The notes under the pieces are model-generated. The model was given only the letters and a program-made list of their open reading frames with translations, was not told the DNA's origin and searched no databases. The position numbers and the translations under genes were made by a program. Positions 1 through 7,981 of a stretch of DNA of 33,834 nt are shown here, one piece after another. Origin of the DNA: Xanthobacter autotrophicus (GTDB lineage: Bacteria; Pseudomonadota; Alphaproteobacteria; Rhizobiales; Xanthobacteraceae). Each line of letters starts with the position of its first letter. Position 1 is the stretch's first letter. The stretch lies in assembly GCF_030015065.1 (NCBI RefSeq), contig NZ_JAIVFN010000044.1, positions 1-33,834 of the forward strand. Direction: 5' to 3'.

Positions 1-475
1 CCACCACCCTGAGCCGCGCGCCGCGCAGGTCGCGCAGGCGCTCCACCGGGCCGAGCCCCATCGTCTCGCCGCCGATGAGGGCCAGCGCCACGAAGCGGTT
101 CGGCGCCCCGCCCATGAGCTGGCGGATCCGCTCTGCGGCGAAGCGCAGATAGGCCGGCGTCTCCACCTGCGGGCGCTCGGCCACATGGAGCGGCGCGAAG
201 CCGGACGCGGTGGTGGCACGCAGGGCGAGGTCGCGCTGGGGGGGGGTGACCTCCCCCATCAGCTGGGCCAGCGCCGCGATGCGCTGCAGCATGGGCACGA
301 ATGGGCCGAGGGGGGCGGCGTTGCGGCGCTCGGTGATATAGGCCACCAGCATCAGCACCTGCACCACCACCAGCGCGCCGACGACGATGACCGCGATGCG
401 CGCGGCGATGCCGAAGCGGGGCAAGGATCGCTCCTTCGGCCGGACGCCGGGGGCGGGTTCAGAGGGTGCGGACAT
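1..475 (-). CDS. Sensor histidine kinase, N-terminal part (cut by window edge)
   Basis: Translating the minus strand from an ATG at 475 gives about 158 residues running off the window. A short basic cytoplasmic leader is followed by one hydrophobic helix at about residues 22-45 (with the run IAVIVVGALVVVQVLMLVAY), then a polar, presumably periplasmic region. Kinase domains are not reached. The frame begins inside the last codons of the OmpR-type regulator (17-base overlap), so the two are probably translationally coupled as a regulator-kinase pair. Start choice is open: the ATG at 475 has no clear ribosome site, while a TTG at 424 is preceded by GAAGGAG at good spacing. The kinase call rests mainly on the partner gene and the membrane-anchored topology. 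Confidence 0.7.
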   Translation of the reverse strand, partial: MSAPSEPAPGVRPKERSLPRFGIAARIAVIVVGALVVVQVLMLVAYITERRNAAPLGPFVPMLQRIAALAQLMGEVTPPQRDLALRATTASGFAPLHVAERPQVETPAYLRFAAERIRQLMGGAPNRFVALALIGGETMGLGPVERLRDLRGARLRVV

Positions 476-1175
476 CGGCGGCGAAGAGATAGCCGCCATT
501 GCGGACGGTCTTGATGAGCAGGGCCGCCTCGGGCGCGGCGGCGACCAGCTTGCGCCTGAGCCGGCTCACCGAGACGTCGATGGTGCGGTCGAAGGGATCG
601 GCGCTGCGCCCGCGGGTCCAGTCCAGCAGCTGGTCGCGGGAGAGCACCCGCTTCGGCCGCTCCAGGAAGCAGGCGAGCAGCTCGAACTCGGCGGAGGTGA
701 GGTCCAGCGCCTCGCCCTCGGCCCGTCCCACGCTGCGCGCGTCGAGATCGGCCACGAAGCCGGCGAAGGCCACCCGCCGCGACTGGAACTGCGGCTGGGG
801 CATGGCCCCGTCCGCACGGCGCAGCACGGCGCGGATGCGGGCGAGCAGCTCCCGCGGATTGAAGGGCTTCGCCAGATAGTCGTCCGCCCCCATTTCCAGG
901 CCGACGATGCGGTCCACGTCGTCGCCCTTGGCGGTGAGCATGAGGATGGGCAGGCCGCCCCGCGCCCGCAGCCGCCGGCAGATGGAGAGCCCGTCCTCCC
1001 CCGGCAGCATCAGGTCCAGCACCACCAGGTCCGGCCGCGCGGTGGCGAGCAGGCGGTCCATGGCCGCGCCGTCCTCCGCCGCCAGCACGCCATACCCCTC
1101 CCGGCCGAGGAAATCGGCGAGGAGGGAGCGGATTTCACGGTCGTCCTCGACGAGGAGAAGGGTGCGCTGGGCCAT
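459..1175 (-). CDS. OmpR/PhoB-family two-component response regulator
   Basis: A 238-residue protein with a receiver domain at about 4-118 and a winged-helix DNA-binding domain at about 135-235. In the receiver the acidic pair is D11/D12, the phosphorylated Asp is D54 (in VVLDLMLP), the switch Thr is T81 and the conserved Lys is K103 (in LAKPF). The C-terminal part has the family pattern, including an SVSRLRRKL recognition-helix region and a closing NGGYLF wing. Length is normal. The following kinase gene overlaps its 3' end. The ATG at 1175 fits the family start. The TGTAAC direct repeat 53 bases upstream suggests autoregulation. The signal sensed cannot be told from the sequence. Confidence 0.95.
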   Translation of the reverse strand: MAQRTLLLVEDDREIRSLLADFLGREGYGVLAAEDGAAMDRLLATARPDLVVLDLMLPGEDGLSICRRLRARGGLPILMLTAKGDDVDRIVGLEMGADDYLAKPFNPRELLARIRAVLRRADGAMPQPQFQSRRVAFAGFVADLDARSVGRAEGEALDLTSAEFELLACFLERPKRVLSRDQLLDWTRGRSADPFDRTIDVSVSRLRRKLVAAAPEAALLIKTVRNGGYLFAADVRTL

Positions 1176-1227
1176 GGTGGGAGTGTCGCCAAGCCGGGAG
1201 CGGCCAGCAATACGCGCCGCAGCGGCG

Positions 1228-1243
1228 GTTACAAAACGTTACA
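1228..1243 (-). promoter_or_regulatory. Direct repeat, likely response-regulator binding site
   Basis: GTTACA occurs twice with a 10-base period (1228-1233 and 1238-1243); on the minus strand it reads TGTAAC-N4-TGTAAC. Tandem hexamers one helical turn apart are the usual binding form of OmpR/PhoB dimers. It lies 53 bases upstream of the response-regulator start, so autoregulation is inferred. Confidence 0.45.
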
Positions 1244-1310
1244 GCGTCTCACCCCGGTGCAAACCGGGCGCAAAGGCCGCAGCCGAAGGTAGCGTCATCG
1301 CAACGGGCTA

Positions 1311-1355
1311 GAGCACGCGCCGATCAGATTGCTTCACTCTGATCGGTTCGCGCTC
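1311..1355. repeat. Palindromic intergenic repeat, copy 1
   Basis: An imperfect inverted repeat with 18-base arms (1311-1328 and 1338-1355, 15 of 18 matching) around a 9-base loop. The core is CGATCAGA...TCTGATCG. It resembles the element at 12517-12569 in its CCGATCAG core, the adjoining TTGC and the CGCTC end. It lies between the response-regulator gene and a secreted-protein gene, 26 bases before the latter's start. It could form a hairpin in that mRNA or be a REP-like dispersed repeat. Confidence 0.5.
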
Positions 1356-1381
1356 CAAGCGGCCCTTCCTCGGAGCCTGAC

Positions 1382-1690
1382 ATGAACCGCACGGTGCTCG
1401 CCCTCTCCCTCACCGCCTTCGTCTCCGTTGCCGCCGTCACCGAGGCCGCCGCCTGGACGCGGAGCGGCTCCACCACCACGCCGCGCGGCACCTACACCAG
1501 CGCCGCTTCGGGCGGCTGCTCCGGCGGCACCTGCAGCCGCAGCGCCACCGCCAGCGGCCCCTATGGCGGCACGGTCTCGCGTTCCGGCAGCGTGAGCCAG
1601 ACCGCGCCCGGCGCCTACAATTATTCGCGCACCACCACCGGACCCAACGGCAACAGCGTCAGCCGCTCGGGCAGCGTCAGCCGCTACTGA
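1382..1690 (+). CDS. Small secreted Ser/Gly/Thr-rich protein of unknown function
   Basis: A 102-residue protein. Residues 1-24 form a signal peptide (hydrophobic core LALSLTAFVSVAAV, likely cut after AAA or AAAW). The mature part is low-complexity, rich in Ser, Gly, Thr and Tyr, and carries a repeated SRSGSVS motif (at about 67-73 and again near the C-terminus), related SRSATAS and YSRTTTG segments, and one Cys pair in CSGGTC. No enzymatic motif is visible. The start is the only ATG giving a proper signal peptide. Small exported proteins of this kind are common in Hyphomicrobiales and generally annotated hypothetical. A surface or periplasmic role is inference only. Confidence 0.75.
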   Translation: MNRTVLALSLTAFVSVAAVTEAAAWTRSGSTTTPRGTYTSAASGGCSGGTCSRSATASGPYGGTVSRSGSVSQTAPGAYNYSRTTTGPNGNSVSRSGSVSRY

Positions 1691-1728
1691 GGCCATCGGC
1701 CTTTTCGAGGCCACCCTCGACCGATGCC

Positions 1729-1752
1729 GCGCAGGTTCGCCCGAGCCTGCGC
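1729..1752. terminator. Hairpin downstream of secreted-protein gene
   Basis: GCGCAGG (1729-1735) pairs with CCTGCGC (1746-1752), and the stem can extend inward through a G-U pair. There is no T-run, so it is either a weak or Rho-assisted terminator or just a stable mRNA end. It begins 38 bases after the secreted-protein stop codon. Confidence 0.35.
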
Positions 1753-1831
1753 GCGGGCTGGTCGATGGCTGGCGAGCAAGGCTCACCGGCCATGGGCATG
1801 AGCCACCTCTTCCGGGCCTCACTGCCTGGAG

Positions 1832-1872
1832 TGCCGGGCCGCGGCGAGCCGCCCCAAGGCCGCGGCCCGGCA
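1832..1872. repeat. Perfect 13-base inverted repeat, very GC-rich
   Basis: TGCCGGGCCGCGG at 1832-1844 is perfectly complementary to 1860-1872 across a 15-base loop. It lies in the 276-base gap between the secreted-protein gene and the desaturase-family gene, about 95 bases before the latter's start. There is no T-tract after it on either strand. It may be a transcript-stabilising hairpin or part of a dispersed repeat. The rest of the gap shows no gene. Confidence 0.45.
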
Positions 1873-1966
1873 GTCGACGCATACGCAGGCGGGCGGCCGT
1901 CCGGCCCGAAAGCGGGTCGGCGGGTAAGGGGCGCGGGGGCGCTCTCGACATTCAAGAGGTGAAGCC

Positions 1967-2806
1967 ATGGCCGGCTTCTTCACCGGCGGCGCGCTTGCGA
2001 CCCAGACCGGCAGCTTCGCGCTGATCGCCCTCGCCCTGATGGCGGCGGAGTTCCTGTTCCACAAGGTGAACCACGTGGAAAGCCACGACGCGGCGGAGAG
2101 CGCGGCCTCCCTCGTCATCGCGGCGGGCAACAAGATCATCGGCGCGCTCACCGCCTCTCTGGTCGCCGTGCCGGTGTTCCTGGTCTCCCAGCACCGCCTG
2201 TTCGACATTCCCATGCAGGGCGTCGCGGTCTGGGTCGCGCTCTTCCTGGCGGTGGAATTCTGCTACTTCCTCCACCACCTCGCCATGCACAAGGTGCGCT
2301 GGCTGTGGGCGACCCACGCGGTGCACCACTCCGCGACCCGGCTCAACCTGTCGGCCGCGGTGCGGCTCGGCTGGGGCGGACCCCTCACCGGCGGGATTGT
2401 CTTCTACCTGCCGCTGGTGGCGCTGGGCTTTCCGCCGCTTGCCGTGTTCGGCATGCTGGGGGCGGGGCTCGTCTACCAGTTCTTCCTGCACCTCGCCCGG
2501 CCGCCCCATCTCGGCCCGCTGGAATGGGTGCTGAACACCCCGCGCCACCACGCGGTGCACCACGCCTCCAACCCAAGCGTCATCGACCGCAATTTCGGCG
2601 GCGTGCTCATCGTCTTCGACCGCCTGTTCGGCACCTTCGCCGAGGCGCCACAGGACGAGCCGCTGAGCTTCGGCATTGCGGGCGCGGCGACAAGCCGCAA
2701 TCCGCTCGCCATCGTGTTCCGGGAGTGGATCGCCATGCTCCGTGACGCAGGGCGCACCCCGGGCCTTTATGGCAAGCTGCGCGTGCTGTTCGGGCCGCCG
2801 GGGTGA
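1967..2806 (+). CDS. Sterol desaturase / fatty acid hydroxylase family membrane protein
   Basis: A 279-residue integral membrane protein with hydrophobic segments at about 15-31, 54-74, 86-102 and 143-176. The His clusters of the non-haem di-iron hydroxylase superfamily are present: H104-x3-H108 (in HHLAMH), H117-x2-H120-H121 (HAVHH) and H194-H195-x2-H198-H199 (HHAVHH), with a further His at 175. These would hold two irons at the cytoplasmic face and oxidise a lipid or sterol-like C-H bond with O2. AGAGGTGAAG precedes the ATG. The actual substrate cannot be read from the sequence; hopanoid, carotenoid, ether-lipid or fatty acyl substrates are all possible for the family. Confidence 0.9.
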   Translation: MAGFFTGGALATQTGSFALIALALMAAEFLFHKVNHVESHDAAESAASLVIAAGNKIIGALTASLVAVPVFLVSQHRLFDIPMQGVAVWVALFLAVEFCYFLHHLAMHKVRWLWATHAVHHSATRLNLSAAVRLGWGGPLTGGIVFYLPLVALGFPPLAVFGMLGAGLVYQFFLHLARPPHLGPLEWVLNTPRHHAVHHASNPSVIDRNFGGVLIVFDRLFGTFAEAPQDEPLSFGIAGAATSRNPLAIVFREWIAMLRDAGRTPGLYGKLRVLFGPPG

Positions 2807-2959
2807 GGCCGGTATCAGGATGGAGCCCGCCATGAATGGAATGCATTTCTGTATTGCGGAAAATGTGGATTGTGCACCGCAGCAATCACGGTATGTTCAT
2901 CGCAGCTAAGCGCACCGAAACCTAGGCCGTCGGCTACACGCGTGCGCAGTGAGGCTGAC

Positions 2960-3334
2960 ATGAAGAACATCCTCAAGATCGCCGGCGCCGCCGGCCTCCT
3001 TGCCACGGCCGCTGTGACCGTGGCCGCCACCACCTTCGCCGGCGAGCCGCTTCCCGCGGAGCGTCAGGCCATCGTGACCCATCTGGGCGGCAAGGCTTCC
3101 GCCGTGACCTATTGGGTCAAGGATGCCAAGGGCTACGAGGTGATCACCACCCTCGACGCCGCCGCCGAGCCGGGCGCCAATCCGGCCGTGGTCCGCGTGT
3201 CCACGCTGCTTCAGCCCGGCCAGCAGCAGGTCATCTCCCTGCCCGGCCCGGTGGGCCGCAGCGGCACCACCCTGAAGATCAGCCGCGTGGCCGACCGCGT
3301 GGAAGTCGAGAAGGTGGGCGCGCTCTCCTTCTGA
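2960..3334 (+). CDS. Small exported protein of unknown function
   Basis: The ATG at 2960 gives a 124-residue protein with a clean signal peptide (MKNILKIAGAAGLL core, probable cut after TTFA or nearby). The open frame extends upstream to 2870, but only this start gives an N-terminal signal and it has AGTGAGG just before it. The mature part of about 98 residues is predicted soluble and beta-rich (for example QAIVTHLGGK, YEVITTLDAA, TTLKISRVAD) with no Cys and no recognised motif. It follows the desaturase gene by 153 bases in the same direction and is closed by a strong terminator, so it is probably its own unit. A periplasmic location is inferred from the signal peptide. Confidence 0.8.
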   Translation: MKNILKIAGAAGLLATAAVTVAATTFAGEPLPAERQAIVTHLGGKASAVTYWVKDAKGYEVITTLDAAAEPGANPAVVRVSTLLQPGQQQVISLPGPVGRSGTTLKISRVADRVEVEKVGALSF

Positions 3335-3358
3335 GGCGCGCGACCAACGCAACGCAGC

Positions 3359-3393
3359 AAAGGGCGTCCGCATGGCGGGCGCCCTTTTCGTTT
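3359..3393 (+). terminator. Strong intrinsic terminator
   Basis: A 13-base-pair stem (3359-3371 with 3375-3387, one G-T pair) and a 3-base loop, followed by TTTTCGTTT overlapping the stem end. It lies 24 bases after the stop of the small exported protein. Its A/T-flanked form could also stop the converging 5-oxoprolinase transcript from the minus strand. Confidence 0.85.
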
Positions 3394-3445
3394 GGCGGCG
3401 ACCGCCCCTGTCCGGGCCCGCGATGGCTCTGCCCTCCGGCCCGCC

Positions 3446-6400
3446 CTACTTCCCCCGCAGCGCCGGATCGCCATAGCCGCCCCCCGTGGGGGTGACGATG
3501 ATGACGGCCTCGCCCGCTTCCAGCACCTTCTGGTCGCAGCCGAGCAGCACTTCGGTGGCGCCGTCTCGCCGCCTCACGAAGCCCTCGCCCAGCGCCCCGC
3601 TCTCGCCGCCCTTCAGGCCGAAGGGGTGCACCCGGCGGTGGGAGGCGAGCAGCGCGCACTCCATCTGCTCCAGGAAGCGGATGCGCCGGTAGGTGCCCGC
3701 CCCCGCATGCCAGCGCCCCCGCCCGCCCGAGCCGGGACGGATGTGGAAATCCTCCAGCAGCACGGGAAAGCGCGTCTCCAGCACCTCGGGGTCGGTGAGG
3801 CGGGAATTGGTCATGTGCACATGCACCCCGTCGGTGCCGTCGAAGCCGGGGCCGGCAGGGGAGCCGGAGCAGATGGTCTCGTAATACTGGTAGGTGTCGT
3901 TGCCGAAGGTGAGGTTGTTCATGGTGCCCTGGGAGGCCGCCATGGCATTCAGCGCGCCGAACAGGCAGTTGGTGACCGCCTGCGAGGTCTCCACATTGCC
4001 CGCCACCACCGCCGCCGGATAGACGGGCGCCAGCATGGAGCCCTCCGGCACCACGATGCGGATGGGCCGCAGGCACCCCGTATTCATGGGGATCTCGTCC
4101 TCCACCATCACCCGGAACACGTAGAGCACGGCGGCGCGGGTGACCGGGGCGGGGGCGTTGAAGTTGGTGGGCTGCTGCGGCGAGGTGCCGGTGAAGTCCA
4201 CCGTCGCCTCCCGCTTCCTTCTGTCCACCGAGATCCTCACCCTGATGTGCGTGCCCTGGTCCATCTCGTAGTGGAAGGCGCAGTCCTCCAGCCGGTCGAG
4301 CACCCGGCGCACGCTCTCGGCGGCATTGTCCTGCACGTGGCCCATATAGGCCTGCACCACGTCGATGCCGAAGCTGTCGATCATCTTGATGAGTTCGCGC
4401 ACGCCCTTCTCGTTGGCGGCGATCTGCGCCTTCAGATCCGCGATGTTCTGCACGGGGTTACGGGCCGGATGGCGGGCCGTGGTCAGCAGTTCCAGCAGCG
4501 CCTGTTCCCGAAACGAACCTTCCGAAACCAGCTTGAAGTTGTCGATATAGACACCCTCTTCCTCGATATGGGTGGCGAGCGGGCTCATGGAGCCGGGCGC
4601 GATGCCGCCCACGTCCGCATGATGGCCGCGGGAGGCCACCCAGAACAGGATGGTATCTCCATCCGCGTCAAAAACCGGTGTCACCACAGTGATATCGGGC
4701 AGATGGGTGCCGCCGTTGTAGGGCGCGTTGAGGGCGAAGACGTCGCCGGGACGGATGGCGCCGGCATTCTCGCGGATCACCGTCTCCACCGACTTGTCCA
4801 TGGAGCCCAGATGCACCGGCATGTGCGGGGCATTGGCCACCAGATCCCCTTGCGCGGAGAAGACGGCGCACGAAAAGTCCAGTCTTTCCTTGATGTTGAC
4901 CGAGTAGGCCGTGTTCTGGAGCGTCACCCCCATCTGCTCGGCGATGGACATGAAGAGGTTGTTGAACACCTCCAGCATCACCGGGTCCGCATGGGTCCCC
5001 ACCGCCCCCGCCCGGGCGAGAACCTCGGTGCGGGTGAGGACGAGGTGGTTCCTGGCAGTCACCTGCGCCCGCCAGCCCTTTTCCACCACCACCGTCTGGT
5101 TGGGCTCGATGACGATGGCGGGTCCCTGCAAGCCCATGCCGGGCCTGAAATTTTCCCGCATCACCACCGGCGCGTCATGCCATTCGCCGCGGGCGTGGAA
5201 GCGGGTACGGCGCGCCTCGTCCGGCACCCCCTCGACCAGCGGCAGGTCGGGCTCGGCGATGCCCGCGCCGCCGCCCGCCGACATCACCTCAATGGCTTCC
5301 GCTACAATGGCTTTTTCCGGCGAGACGAAGCCGAACTGGGCGCGGTGCCGGGCCTCGAACTCGTCCCGCATGGCGGCGAGATCGGCGAGCGCCACGGGGA
5401 TGGCGGTGTCGGTACCGGCATAGCGCAGATGCGCCTTTGCCTCGGTCTGCGCCTCGCCCGCCGCGATGCCCTGCCCGGCCAGCTCGCGGAGCGTCTCCGA
5501 TGCCATATCTTCCTTGAAAGACAACAGCTTGGGCAACAGGTCCGGGGTCAGCGCCTCGCCCACCGACTTGGTGCGCTGGGCGCGCACCGAGGCCAGCCCC
5601 ATGCCATAGGCCGAGAGCAGGCCGGAGAAGGGATGGATGAGCACCGTCGTCATGCCCAGGGCATCGGCGACGAGGCAGGCATGCTGGCCGCCGGCGCCAC
5701 CGAAGCAGTTCAGGGCGTAGCGCGTCACGTCATAGCCGCGTTCCACCGAGATCTTCTTGATGGCGTTGGCCATGTTCTCGACCGCGATGGTCACGAAGCC
5801 GTCTGCCACCTGTTCCGGCGTGCGATCACCGCCGATCTCCTGCGCCATCGCAGCGAACATCTTGCGCACCACTTCCGCGTCGAGCGGCTGATCCTGCGCC
5901 GGCCCGAAGATCTTCGGGAAGAAATCCGGGATCAGCTTGCCCAACATCACGTTGGCGTCGGTCACCGCCAGCGGCCCGCCGCGGCGATAGCAGGCGGGGC
6001 CGGGATTGGCGCCGGCGCTGTCGGGACCCACGCGGAAGCGCGCGCCGTCATAATGCAGGATGGAGCCGCCCCCCGCCGCCACGGTGTGGATGCGCATCAT
6101 GGGCGCGCGGATGCGCACGCCGGCCACCTCGGTATCGAAGGCGGTTTCGAGCTCCCCGTCATAGTGGCACACGTCCGTGGAGGTGCCGCCCATGTCGAAG
6201 CCGATAATGCGGGAAAAACCTGCCAGCGCACCGGTCTGCGCCGCCCCCACCACGCCGCCGGCGGGCCCCGAGAGCAGCGCATCCTTGCCCTGGAACAGGC
6301 CGGCGGCGGTCAGCCCGCCCGAGGACATCATGAACATGAGGCGGATGGCCTCCGCCGCCCCGTCCCCGCCTGAAAGCTCGTCCGCCACCTGGCCCACATA

Positions 6401-7093
6401 GCGGCGCAGGATGGGCGAGAGATAGGCGTCGGCGACCGTGGTGTCGCCACGCCCCACCAGCTTGATGAGCGGCGAGACCTCGTGGGAGACGGACACCTGC
6501 GGGAAGCCGATCTCCCGCGCCAGCGCCGCCACCTGCCGCTCGTGCTCGGGATAGCGGTAGCCGTGCATGAAGACGATGGCCACCGCCACGATGCCGTCCG
6601 CCTTCGCCGTCTCCAGCCGGGCGCGGACCACGGCGAGGTCAGGAGCTTCCTCCACCGTGCCATCGGCGCGCACCCGCTCATCCACCTCCACCACGCGCTC
6701 GAACAGCATGTCGGGCAGCACGATCTTCCTGGCGAAGATCTTCGGCCGGGCCTGGTAGCCGATGCGCAGGGCATCCCTGAAGCCGCGCGTGGTGACGAAG
6801 AGGGTGCGATCGCCCTTGCGCTCCAGAAGGGCATTGGTGGCGACCGTGGTGCCCATCTTCACGGCAGAAACCAGCCCCGGCGGAATGGCGGCGCCCGCCG
6901 GCAGGCCGAGGACCTCGCGGATGCCATGCACCGCCGCGTCGCGATAGGCCTCGGGATTTTCCGAGAGCACCTTGTGGGCGACCAGGCTGCCATCGGGCCT
7001 GCGGCCGACGATGTCGGTGAAGGTGCCGCCCCGGTCGATCCAGAACTCCCAGGACCCGGCGCCCTTCAGTCCGATCTCGCCAGCGGTGGTCAT
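3446..7093 (-). CDS. Fused HyuA-HyuB hydantoinase / 5-oxoprolinase (ATP-hydrolysing)
   Basis: A 1215-residue single-chain member of the hydantoinase/oxoprolinase superfamily. The HyuA half runs from about 1 to 695: an N-terminal nucleotide-binding start ([12 protein letters not shown] at about 18-29), a second phosphate-binding motif ([11 protein letters not shown]) and a Gly-rich GGAGGQHA stretch. The HyuB half begins at about 702 ([10 protein letters not shown]) and ends in the usual GGGYGDP. The fused length and order match 5-oxoprolinase (5-oxo-L-proline + ATP + 2 H2O to L-glutamate), but N-methylhydantoinases share the fold, so the substrate is not certain. The frame extends to 7207, but the ATG at 7093 starts the conserved region with GGGAG upstream. 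It diverges from a TRAP operon, suggesting it hydrolyses what that system imports. Confidence 0.92.
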   Translation of the reverse strand: MTTAGEIGLKGAGSWEFWIDRGGTFTDIVGRRPDGSLVAHKVLSENPEAYRDAAVHGIREVLGLPAGAAIPPGLVSAVKMGTTVATNALLERKGDRTLFVTTRGFRDALRIGYQARPKIFARKIVLPDMLFERVVEVDERVRADGTVEEAPDLAVVRARLETAKADGIVAVAIVFMHGYRYPEHERQVAALAREIGFPQVSVSHEVSPLIKLVGRGDTTVADAYLSPILRRYVGQVADELSGGDGAAEAIRLMFMMSSGGLTAAGLFQGKDALLSGPAGGVVGAAQTGALAGFSRIIGFDMGGTSTDVCHYDGELETAFDTEVAGVRIRAPMMRIHTVAAGGGSILHYDGARFRVGPDSAGANPGPACYRRGGPLAVTDANVMLGKLIPDFFPKIFGPAQDQPLDAEVVRKMFAAMAQEIGGDRTPEQVADGFVTIAVENMANAIKKISVERGYDVTRYALNCFGGAGGQHACLVADALGMTTVLIHPFSGLLSAYGMGLASVRAQRTKSVGEALTPDLLPKLLSFKEDMASETLRELAGQGIAAGEAQTEAKAHLRYAGTDTAIPVALADLAAMRDEFEARHRAQFGFVSPEKAIVAEAIEVMSAGGGAGIAEPDLPLVEGVPDEARRTRFHARGEWHDAPVVMRENFRPGMGLQGPAIVIEPNQTVVVEKGWRAQVTARNHLVLTRTEVLARAGAVGTHADPVMLEVFNNLFMSIAEQMGVTLQNTAYSVNIKERLDFSCAVFSAQGDLVANAPHMPVHLGSMDKSVETVIRENAGAIRPGDVFALNAPYNGGTHLPDITVVTPVFDADGDTILFWVASRGHHADVGGIAPGSMSPLATHIEEEGVYIDNFKLVSEGSFREQALLELLTTARHPARNPVQNIADLKAQIAANEKGVRELIKMIDSFGIDVVQAYMGHVQDNAAESVRRVLDRLEDCAFHYEMDQGTHIRVRISVDRRKREATVDFTGTSPQQPTNFNAPAPVTRAAVLYVFRVMVEDEIPMNTGCLRPIRIVVPEGSMLAPVYPAAVVAGNVETSQAVTNCLFGALNAMAASQGTMNNLTFGNDTYQYYETICSGSPAGPGFDGTDGVHVHMTNSRLTDPEVLETRFPVLLEDFHIRPGSGGRGRWHAGAGTYRRIRFLEQMECALLASHRRVHPFGLKGGESGALGEGFVRRRDGATEVLLGCDQKVLEAGEAVIIVTPTGGGYGDPALRGK

Positions 7094-7249
7094 CCGCGCC
7101 AACTCCCGATGTTCCAGAGGATTTGAGCCTGAACGCCGGGCGCCCCGCCGGCAGGAGGGCCGGGGCGTGGCGTGCGTCTTGCTTAAGGTAAGGCGCAGTC
7201 GCCCCACCCACCGCAGCGTCCCTCAAGAAAGGCATGGCCATGATTTAAC

Positions 7250-7266
7250 GTCAACATATCGTTGAC
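7250..7266. promoter_or_regulatory. Perfect operator-like palindrome GTCAAC-N5-GTTGAC
   Basis: Six-base arms at 7250-7255 and 7261-7266 with the 5-base spacer ATATC. It overlaps the -35 hexamer of the TRAP promoter and sits in the divergent gap, so binding should repress the TRAP operon and could also affect the oxoprolinase gene. The best candidate ligand-responsive binder is the MarR-like product encoded at 10419-11006, by proximity only. Confidence 0.6.
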
Positions 7267-7290
7267 AATTTATAGACACATCATGAGAAT
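7262..7290 (+). promoter_or_regulatory. Sigma-70-type promoter of the TRAP operon
   Basis: A perfect -35 TTGACA (7262-7267) is followed after 17 bases by GAGAAT (7285-7290), a 4 of 6 match to the -10 box. The spacing is ideal, and the palindrome at 7250-7266 overlaps the -35, which is typical of a repressible promoter. Confidence 0.5.
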
Positions 7291-7432
7291 GCCATGATCC
7301 GCCGGAGAGCGGGGCGGCACCAGCCGCAAGAGGGGATCCGATGAGACACCAGACCTTCCCGCGCCCGGCGGAAGCCGGTCCATCGCGCCACCCCCGGCGG
7401 CCAGACCTTGCGCGCGCCCTGCGGAGGCTGCC

Positions 7433-7978
7433 ATGATCCGCCGCCTCCTCGATGTCCTGTATCTCGTCGCCGGCTGGCTCGCCGGGCTGTTCCTGCTCGC
7501 CATCTTCGTGCTGATGATGCTGCTCTCGGTCGGGCGCATCGTCGGCTTCAACATTCCGTCGGGAGACGATTTCGTCGCCTGGTGCATGGCGGCGACCGCC
7601 TTCCTGGGCCTTGCCCACACCTTCCGCTCCGGCGAATTGATCCGCGTCGGCCTCGTCACCGACCGTATCAAGGGCCGGGCGAAGCGGATCGTTGAGCTGT
7701 TCTGCCTCGTTGTCGGCCTGTTCTCGGTGGGCTTCTTCGCCTGGCATGCGGTGATCCTCACATGGGATTCCTACCGCTTCAACGATATCTCGCAGGGCGT
7801 CGTGGCGGTGCCCCTGTTCCTGCCGCAGCTCGGCTATTCGGGCGGCCTCGTCATCCTCTTCATCGCCTTCGTGGACGAGTTCGTCCATGCCCTGAAGGGC
7901 GGCGTACCGCGCTACGAGAAGCCGCCGCCGGAAACCGCGGAGGAGCTGATCGAGCGCGCCATGCAGAGCGGGGTCTAG
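7433..7978 (+). CDS. dctQ: TRAP transporter small permease (DctQ family)
   Basis: A 181-residue membrane protein of the DctQ type with four hydrophobic helices at about 8-30, 45-62, 87-107 and 128-146, and the usual FxxWCMAATAFLGLAHTFRSGE region after helix 2. The small permease pairs with DctM to form the membrane domain of a sodium-driven tripartite transporter for carboxylate-like solutes. GGAGG lies just before the ATG. It is the first gene of dctQ-dctM-dctP-marR, three bases ahead of dctM. The acidic, soluble C-terminal tail (EKPPPETAEELIERA) is typical. Confidence 0.93.
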   Translation: MIRRLLDVLYLVAGWLAGLFLLAIFVLMMLLSVGRIVGFNIPSGDDFVAWCMAATAFLGLAHTFRSGELIRVGLVTDRIKGRAKRIVELFCLVVGLFSVGFFAWHAVILTWDSYRFNDISQGVVAVPLFLPQLGYSGGLVILFIAFVDEFVHALKGGVPRYEKPPPETAEELIERAMQSGV

Positions 7979-7981
7979 CCC

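Larger units (their letters stand above)
7094..7432. other. Divergent regulatory region between oxoprolinase and TRAP operon
   Basis: A 339-base gap without a convincing gene. It is clearly more AT-rich around 7241-7300 than its surroundings and holds the palindrome and sigma-70-like promoter listed separately. A long leader (about 130 bases) would precede dctQ if that promoter is used. I see no riboswitch fold I can name. Confidence 0.6.

Noticed and set aside
3392-6373. A 993-codon open frame antisense to the oxoprolinase gene
   Set aside because: It is rich in His, Gly, Arg and Asp as expected from the complement of GC-rich codons, matches no family, and lies wholly opposite a well-supported enzyme.
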